Origin: Chloranthus sessilifolius
Lineage: Eukaryota; Streptophyta; Magnoliopsida; Chloranthales; Chloranthaceae
NCBI GenBank assembly: GCA_021018995.1
Contig: CM037587.1
Coordinates: 69,211,604-69,275,603, forward strand
Direction of reading: 5' to 3'
Length of the DNA stretch: 64,000 nt
Shown here one piece after another: positions 59,141 to 64,000 of the stretch; the stretch's first letter is position 1; every line of letters begins with the position of its first letter. The notes under the pieces were generated by a model. That model was not told the origin of the DNA, made no database searches, and was given only the letters and a program-made list of their open reading frames with translations. A program made the position numbers and the translations under genes.

Positions 59141-59659
59141 AAACTTTTTACGAGACATTGTTTTGTCATTTTCGTTTTTGGGACTTGTTTGTTTGCCTCT
59201 AAGAGGGGCAAATTGATCTTCACTTCTTTGAAGATCTTAGTGATTTCCTCTAATTTTTTTGGGTTTTTGTCAAAAGGGGATGTGGCACCAAAAGCGTTTG
59301 AAAATGGTAACATGGGTACATAGGGTACTTTGGTTACAGGTTTAGGTGTGTTGTCCTCTTTATTTTCTACTTTTTTTTTGTTTTTCATTTTCAAATTTTT
59401 TTGGTTTTTCTTGTCGGAGTCTCTTCTTTGGCTTCATCTCTTTTTCTACTGTTATAGGGACAACTATTGGGGTGGGCATCTCTACTCTATTGTCAATAGT
59501 CTGGCCACTCCTTAAGGTCTGAACAACTTGAACTGTGGGAGTTAGTGTCTGTGAGTTCGCTTGGTTACACTCTCTTTCCTCCCACTGCGAGGCTAATTGC
59601 CCGATTTGGGTTTCTAAATTTGTAATGGACTGAGTACAAGAGTGTAAGTCTTGGGAGAT
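59141..59659 (-). pseudogene. Gag C-terminal part of E (fossil), cut by D
   Basis: Lys-rich stretches and the coiled-coil-like SITNLETQIGQLASQWEER followed by QTLRSGQTIDNRV, as in the C-terminal part of Athila gag. It stops at 59659, where D's LTR begins; the rest of gag and E's 5' LTR must lie beyond D. Confidence 0.75.
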
Positions 59660-59961
59660 TGTTGAGAACTGGAAAATACCATTTTTCACCCCTTAATCTG
59701 GCCTTGATAGACCCTTGAGAGAACTAAATAAGTGTTTTAAGTGTTTGTTTTACAGCTAACAATAAAGGCAGGCTTAACCTTGAAAGTAGCTTAAAAGTGC
59801 CAAAAAGATGATGACCCATCTTGATCTGGAGGAAGAAGGAGAAAGGACAACCTCACGGGCTGTCGAAATGCCTAAAATAAAGAGGACAAAGGCCTGGTTT
59901 CAACCTGGAAAGAGGTTTAGAGCTATTCGAAAAGAAGAATGCACTACAGAATGCTATTAGT

Positions 59962-60125
59962 AAAGGTCCCCAATCTTTGCAAAAAGGTCCCCAAGCTCTG
60001 CGAAAAGGTCTCCAATCTTTGCGAATAGATCTCTAGAAGTTACAGTTTTTTTTGAAAAGGTCTCCAATCTGTGCGAAAAGAGCTTCAGAAGTCACGATTT
60101 TGCAAAAGTTCTCCAAATCAGGCAA
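59962..60125 (+). repeat. Tandem array in U3 of D
   Basis: Four to five units of roughly 20-28 bases based on AAAGGTCTCCAATCTTTGCG (starting near 59962, 59984, 60003, 60055 and, weaker, 60105), upstream of the TATA box. Possible enhancer repeats. Confidence 0.75.
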
Positions 60126-60477
60126 ATGATATCCTGAAGATTCTCAGCATCTGCAAGGGCAATTCAGTAATCTTTGCATGCGCCCCAATGTATTTAAAAG
60201 CCCAGGGACATTCCGAAAGATTCTGAGCACGAACCAAAGGCATATTCCACCCCACGTGAGCACCCAGAGATGAAATAACTTGGTGGGAACTTCTAAAAAC
60301 TCTAACAAACTTTCAAAATGCATAACAGAATTGATGGCTTTTTCACCTGATTTGAACGGATCGAGGAATTCGATTGGTCGAACAGATCTGATCCTCGTGT
60401 TTCGACCACCATTGGTCAATACTGATCTGAGCACCTCTGATTGGTTGATACACATCTGAGCTGGACTTAGGGAAAAC

Positions 60478-60485
60478 TATAAATA
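60478..60485 (+). promoter_or_regulatory. TATA box of D's LTR
   Basis: TATAAATA in AAAACTATAAATAGACGAACC, a strong plant TATA context, 820 bases into the LTR. Confidence 0.7.
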
Positions 60486-60920
60486 GACGAACCATTTGCC
60501 CAATTTGGGCATCCAGATTTCGAGTTTCATTTCTGTTGCCCCATTTCCAATTCAGATAGCTTGTCTGAAATTCCTGTAATAGCCTAACTTTTATTTGTAC
60601 TTGAGAGCTGTGAGATACTTTTGTAATTCAAAAGAGAAGTGTATTCAAGACTACAAATCCGAGAGCTGTTTAAGCTGTGCTCTGTAATTGTAATGGTGAA
60701 TTTGAAAAGGTTGCTGTGAACCGTACGTTCTCAATTGGATTCGTGTTGAGGGTTCCCTGTGATCTCCTTATTGCACTAGACTCCTTTAGATTTACTGTTT
60801 TTAAGCAATTTCCCTTAATTCATTATCCCTGTGAGAATTTGTGTTTGTAACCTAATCTCTCACAGCATTTGTAGTGGTGTTTCTCGTTCTGAATTAAGGG
60901 TTCAGATTAAAGACTATTGG

Positions 60921-60952
60921 ATGGTCTGTGGCCATTGAAGTGGACAGACCAT
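60921..60952 (+). other. Repeated leader hairpin motif, D copy
   Basis: ATGGTCTGT (60921-60929) and ACAGACCAT (60944-60952) form a perfect 9-bp stem around a 14-base loop, about 440 bases downstream of the TATA box and so in the transcribed leader. Related copies occur in all A-, B-, K- and H-type LTRs. Confidence 0.7.
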
Positions 60953-61481
60953 AGCCATAAGTTTAACTCTAATCCTTGAGTTAGATTACTTTCTCTTGCA
61001 TCTGTGCTGGTAGCCAGATGAAGATTGGATAATATCTCATTTGTTCTACATTTATTCTCATTTTGCAATCAAGTACTAAATCGAAGTTAGATATTATTTC
61101 TCCATTCTTATTATTTACATCAAATCTCCTCAACTCTGATCTGGATCATTTAGTTTAATCTTTACTTTTATCATTTAGTTAACGTGAGAAATTCAACCTC
61201 CCATCTTATGTGCTTTGTAGATAGGATCAGAGGTCAGATCTGGTAGCTCAGATCTGAAGGTTTATCTTAAATTTTAAATCAATTCCCTGTGGACGATCTT
61301 TTACTCACTTACATTTAAAACTTGCTACAATTGGCCCTGATCTTGCAGGCTAATTCACTTCTATCTGTGCTGATATTTCTTTACTCTTTTTAATATTCTA
61401 GATTCATTATAACTTAGCAGTTGCAAACCTCTTTTCAAAACACAAATAAATCAAGCACACTTAGAAGTAACAACAAGTTTT

Positions 61482-61499
61482 TGGCGCCGTTGCCAGGGA
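61482..61499 (+). other. Primer binding site of D
   Basis: TGGCGCCGTTGCCAGGGA, tRNA-Asp type with one difference, six bases after the LTR end. Confidence 0.9.
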
Positions 61500-63037
61500 A
61501 TAGATTTTAAAATTGGTAGACCTAAGTTTTTCAATTTTGTAGATTTGATTTTCATTTTAATTTTTGCTTTAAAACTGCACGTTGCATTTCAAGTGGTTGA
61601 TTAAATGTCTACTGCAGTTTTGTATAGAAAACCTGTTTTACTGCAGCAGAATTTTTTTTATTTTTCTGAGTTTTTATTCTTTGCCTTCTAGTTATTTGAA
61701 TAAATGCTGCTGCCACTCTTTTGTCTTTTTGTCAAATTTGGGCAAGAGTCGAGAGTTTTTCTTTTATTTTGTCAATACTTGAATAAGGTATCGCCGCAGC
61801 TTTTGGATTTTGCAGATCCGGAGCACCATTCAATAAGGAGCATCGAGCTAAAGTCGAGCAGATCCGCTTGAGTTTGCATCCCTTCTCCTTTGCATTCATT
61901 TTCTATTTTAAATTCTTGAGAACCATAGCTCATGTGTTTAATGTTTGTTTTGATTATAATTTCACTGTCTTTTAGGCATGCTGATTTTTTACAAAACCAA
62001 ATACAAAATAAAAGAAGCTAAAACACAAATAGAAAATCTCGAGTTGTTTCTCATTATTTTCAGAAGAGTAAATAAGGGCTCTTGTTGAGCCATGATCCAA
62101 AACAAGTAAAAAAAAAGATAGAAAATTATAAAACAAAAAAATATATATATATAGATATCTTCCTGGATGTTTTTCTCCATTTGCATCCTCTTTCCCATCT
62201 CGGACCTCTTGAGATCATTTTTCTTTTTTAGGAATCATGTAGGATAATGAGTAGTGAATCATAGGTCGCTTTTGAATATTCAATGGACCCACCGATTTTA
62301 TTTTCCTTCTAGATTTCTTCATCATAAATGGGTCTCAAATGTGTGTGAACCCCTGCTTTTAATATGTGCTCCCATGCTTCATTATTCTTTTTATTCATAC
62401 ACATCATCAACAAAGGGGTCATTTTATGAATCTTGCTTTTCACCGTATTCTGTTAATCATTTTTATAATCACTTAGATTCATAAGTATCTCAGACTTTTG
62501 GGTTTTATTTTTTTTTTCTTTGGGCTTAGGATGTATCATTTGGCATTAGATTTTCTGTTTTAGGAATTTTAGTTTCAAATTCTATTTTTAGATCGCTGAT
62601 TTTTTTTTTCTTTCTTAGGTTATTGTGTCCTCGTTTTACTGATTTCCGTCATTTTTCCGTGAGTATAGTTAGTTTCTAACTTTGTTTCCCTATTTTGCAT
62701 TCACAAAGTCTGTTTTTGTATCAACACTTTTCTTTTTAACTTTGTATTCAAATTCCCTTACCTTGCTTTTACTGCTTTCTGTTATTAGCATTAGTTTCCT
62801 TCCATTTGCTTTGCACTTCTTTTATTTTTCCGATCATATATTCAGTTTTAGATTTTATTTTGTAGCATTCTAGCTTAGTTTTGTTATTTTTCTGTTTATC
62901 GAATTTCCTATATTTATATAACATTTTGCTCATATATTTGTTATTTTCTTATTTTATTTTCACGCACATAGTCGCAAATTTTTTCGCTTAGTTTTCCTTT
63001 CTTCTTTTATCCTGCGCCTCGTTTCTCGATTGGTTCA
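61500..63037 (+). other. Coding-free T-rich leader of D
   Basis: About 1.5 kb of pyrimidine-rich, low-complexity sequence with short AT repeats (near 62140-62156). All frames are short and low-complexity. No gag-like motif is recognisable. Confidence 0.7.
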
Positions 63038-63074
63038 GAACATTGAGGACAATGTTCATCTTAGGTTTGGGGGT
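63038..63074 (+). other. Internal purine tract with hairpin (D)
   Basis: GAACATTG (63038-63045), loop AGGA and CAATGTTC (63050-63057) form a perfect 8-bp stem, followed by AGGTTTGGGGGT (63063-63074). It is the counterpart of B's internal site at 41114-41148, with a covarying stem pair. Confidence 0.8.
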
Positions 63075-64000
63075 ATGGCAGGTATGCCAATAAAATAAGT
63101 TAATGCTTGATGCAGCTTATGATCAGCAGAATTTTTGAAAATGAAGTAATCTCACACCTGTTTTTTTGAAAAATGAGGAAGTTAAAACTTTTTAAAATTA
63201 ATTTCTAGTGTAATTCTAATACTTTCATGAAGTGAATGTCAGAAATTTTCCAAAAGAAAATTGATGTTTTAGTAAACCTAAAAAGAGAGAAACCAGTGAT
63301 GATATACCTCGAATTTGAGAAAACCACACCCAGTGAGATTTGGACCTGAAATGTATTCTTTGGAGGTATAAATTGGAAATTTTTTCTGCTCTAGGGACTG
63401 TTTGAACCTGCTTGTTATCAGTAGAAGTTACACATATCCAAGTTAAAATATCTTGACAGCAATCATGATATTAAAATCATGATGTAAGGACTCCTTTTGG
63501 ACAGCTTTGAACTTCAAAAGCCCAACCTTTGAAACCGCCTTGATATGCACCAATTGAGCTTTATAAATCCAAGATTTCTTTGAAACCTCATCAACCTCAT
63601 TTAGCCTAACCTCACTCGAGAATTCAAGGTAAAGGAAAGAAAGTCAAGAAAGGTGAGTTGGGTAACAGCTTGGTAAAAAAAAAATAATTGAAGGCAATGT
63701 CAGACGTTAGAAGAAATGTGGCATTCCACCAATGTTGCTTTGAAAAAAAAAAAAAAAAAAGGAGAAGGCATTTCATTGGAAGTTTGAAAAGAAAGAGAAA
63801 AGATGGCCACTTTGGAAAATTCAAAGAAGAAGATGAAATTGTCAATTGAAGAAGGTGTGTCTATCACCTCCTTACTTTGACCGACTTCTCAATTTTGAGC
63901 TCCATTCCACCCTTTATTCTTGATAAATTTCACCCATAAGCCACATTACAACCCAAGTTAAAGTCCTTCTTGATCAATGATGGATTGAGCTGTCACATGG
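63075..64000 (+). other. 3' noncoding tail of D (continues past the window)
   Basis: Corresponds to B's 3' tail: GTATGGCAGG...GCCAATAA just after the tract, and AAGCCACATTACA near the end as in J (position 90). Contains an A18 run near 63744-63761. No gene. Confidence 0.7.

Larger units (their letters stand above)
34822..59659 (-). mobile_element. E: second Athila lineage, inserted in G, itself split by B and cut by D
   Basis: 3' LTR (34822-36279), polypurine tract and 3' tail to 36971; B is then inserted (36972-54605, with CTTAT duplicated at 36967-36971 and 54606-54610). E resumes with its 3' spacer, integrase, RNase H, RT, protease and gag (54606-59659), where D is inserted in gag. Its 5' LTR must lie beyond D. 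Pol is clearly Athila (FMDDFLVFG). Unlike A and B, the spacer between integrase and 3' LTR totals under 2 kb and holds no large accessory ORF. Roughly ten breaks besides the insertions. Confidence 0.85.
59660..61475 (+). repeat. 5' LTR of D
   Basis: TGTTGAGAAC...TAACAACA, 1,816 bases. Related to the B LTR at the U3 tip (TTTTTCACCCCTTAA, hairpin 59671-59687) and in the repeated hairpin motif (60921-60952), otherwise diverged. It has a tandem array in U3 (59962-60125) and a TATA box (60478). Confidence 0.88.
59660..64000 (+). mobile_element. D: Athila-related element without coding region, inserted in E, runs past the window
   Basis: 5' LTR (59660-61475), tRNA-Asp-type primer site, a T-rich leader (61500-63037), then directly the internal purine-tract module and 3' tail known from B and J (63038-64000). 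There is no gag, pol or accessory ORF. By comparison with B, the 3' polypurine tract should lie about 0.6 kb beyond the window. Such LTR elements with long coding-free interiors are called LARDs, mobilised in trans by related elements. Inserted in E's gag after GAGAT. Confidence 0.75.

Noticed and set aside
62254-62484. Cys/Ser/Phe-rich frame in D's leader
   Set aside because: Low-complexity pyrimidine-rich DNA gives such frames by chance; no related frame elsewhere in the window.

Overview
The window is wholly repetitive plant DNA. I find no host gene, no RNA gene and no bacterial or organellar signature. It is a stack of nested LTR retrotransposons of lineages known only from plants: Athila-type Ty3/gypsy elements (tRNA-Asp-type primer sites, FMDD reverse transcriptases, DLGAS proteases), chromovirus-type Ty3/gypsy elements (FIDD reverse transcriptase, tRNA-Met-type primer sites), and one Tat-like LTR. 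This suggests heterochromatin of a large, repeat-rich flowering-plant genome. The species cannot be told. All coding copies are broken fossils.

Layout, left to right. 1-755 is the 3' noncoding tail of an Athila (J, + strand) ending exactly at its polypurine tract. It is fused to 756-2562, a partial Athila LTR in the opposite orientation (K). K abuts the internal region of a second Athila (A, - strand, 2563-14080, with its 5' LTR at 11628-14080). A sits in a Tat-like element (I, 14081 to about 16380). From about 16380 to 34821 runs a chromovirus-type element (G, + strand). It was split by a second chromovirus-type element (F, - strand, 19828-30116, target duplication AACTA/AACTC) and by an Athila LTR (H, 32081-34715). 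At 34822 another Athila begins (E, - strand). E was split by a structurally complete Athila (B, - strand, 36972-54605, flanked by a perfect 5-bp duplication CTTAT). E ends in its gag at 59659, where D (+ strand, from 59660 past the window end) inserted. D has an LTR and primer site but no coding region.

Relative age. G is the oldest layer. F is old (its LTRs differ by roughly 11% over about 290 bp compared by eye). E entered G, and B and D later entered E. B's LTRs differ by roughly 4% over about 330 bp, which at commonly used plant LTR rates means about one to a few million years.

The most interesting material is structural. (1) A long non-pol ORF of about 1,055 codons in B, also in A but absent from E. 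(2) CGCG-motif clusters shared by U3 and by the spacers before the downstream ORFs, with telobox-bearing leaders, suggesting separate promoters. (3) A hairpin always placed just upstream of each polypurine tract, with a covarying base pair. (4) A second covarying hairpin at the U3 tip. (5) A third hairpin motif repeated in the transcribed part of every A-, B-, H- and D-type LTR. (6) An unrelated minisatellite in each of several LTR families, palindromic in three of them.
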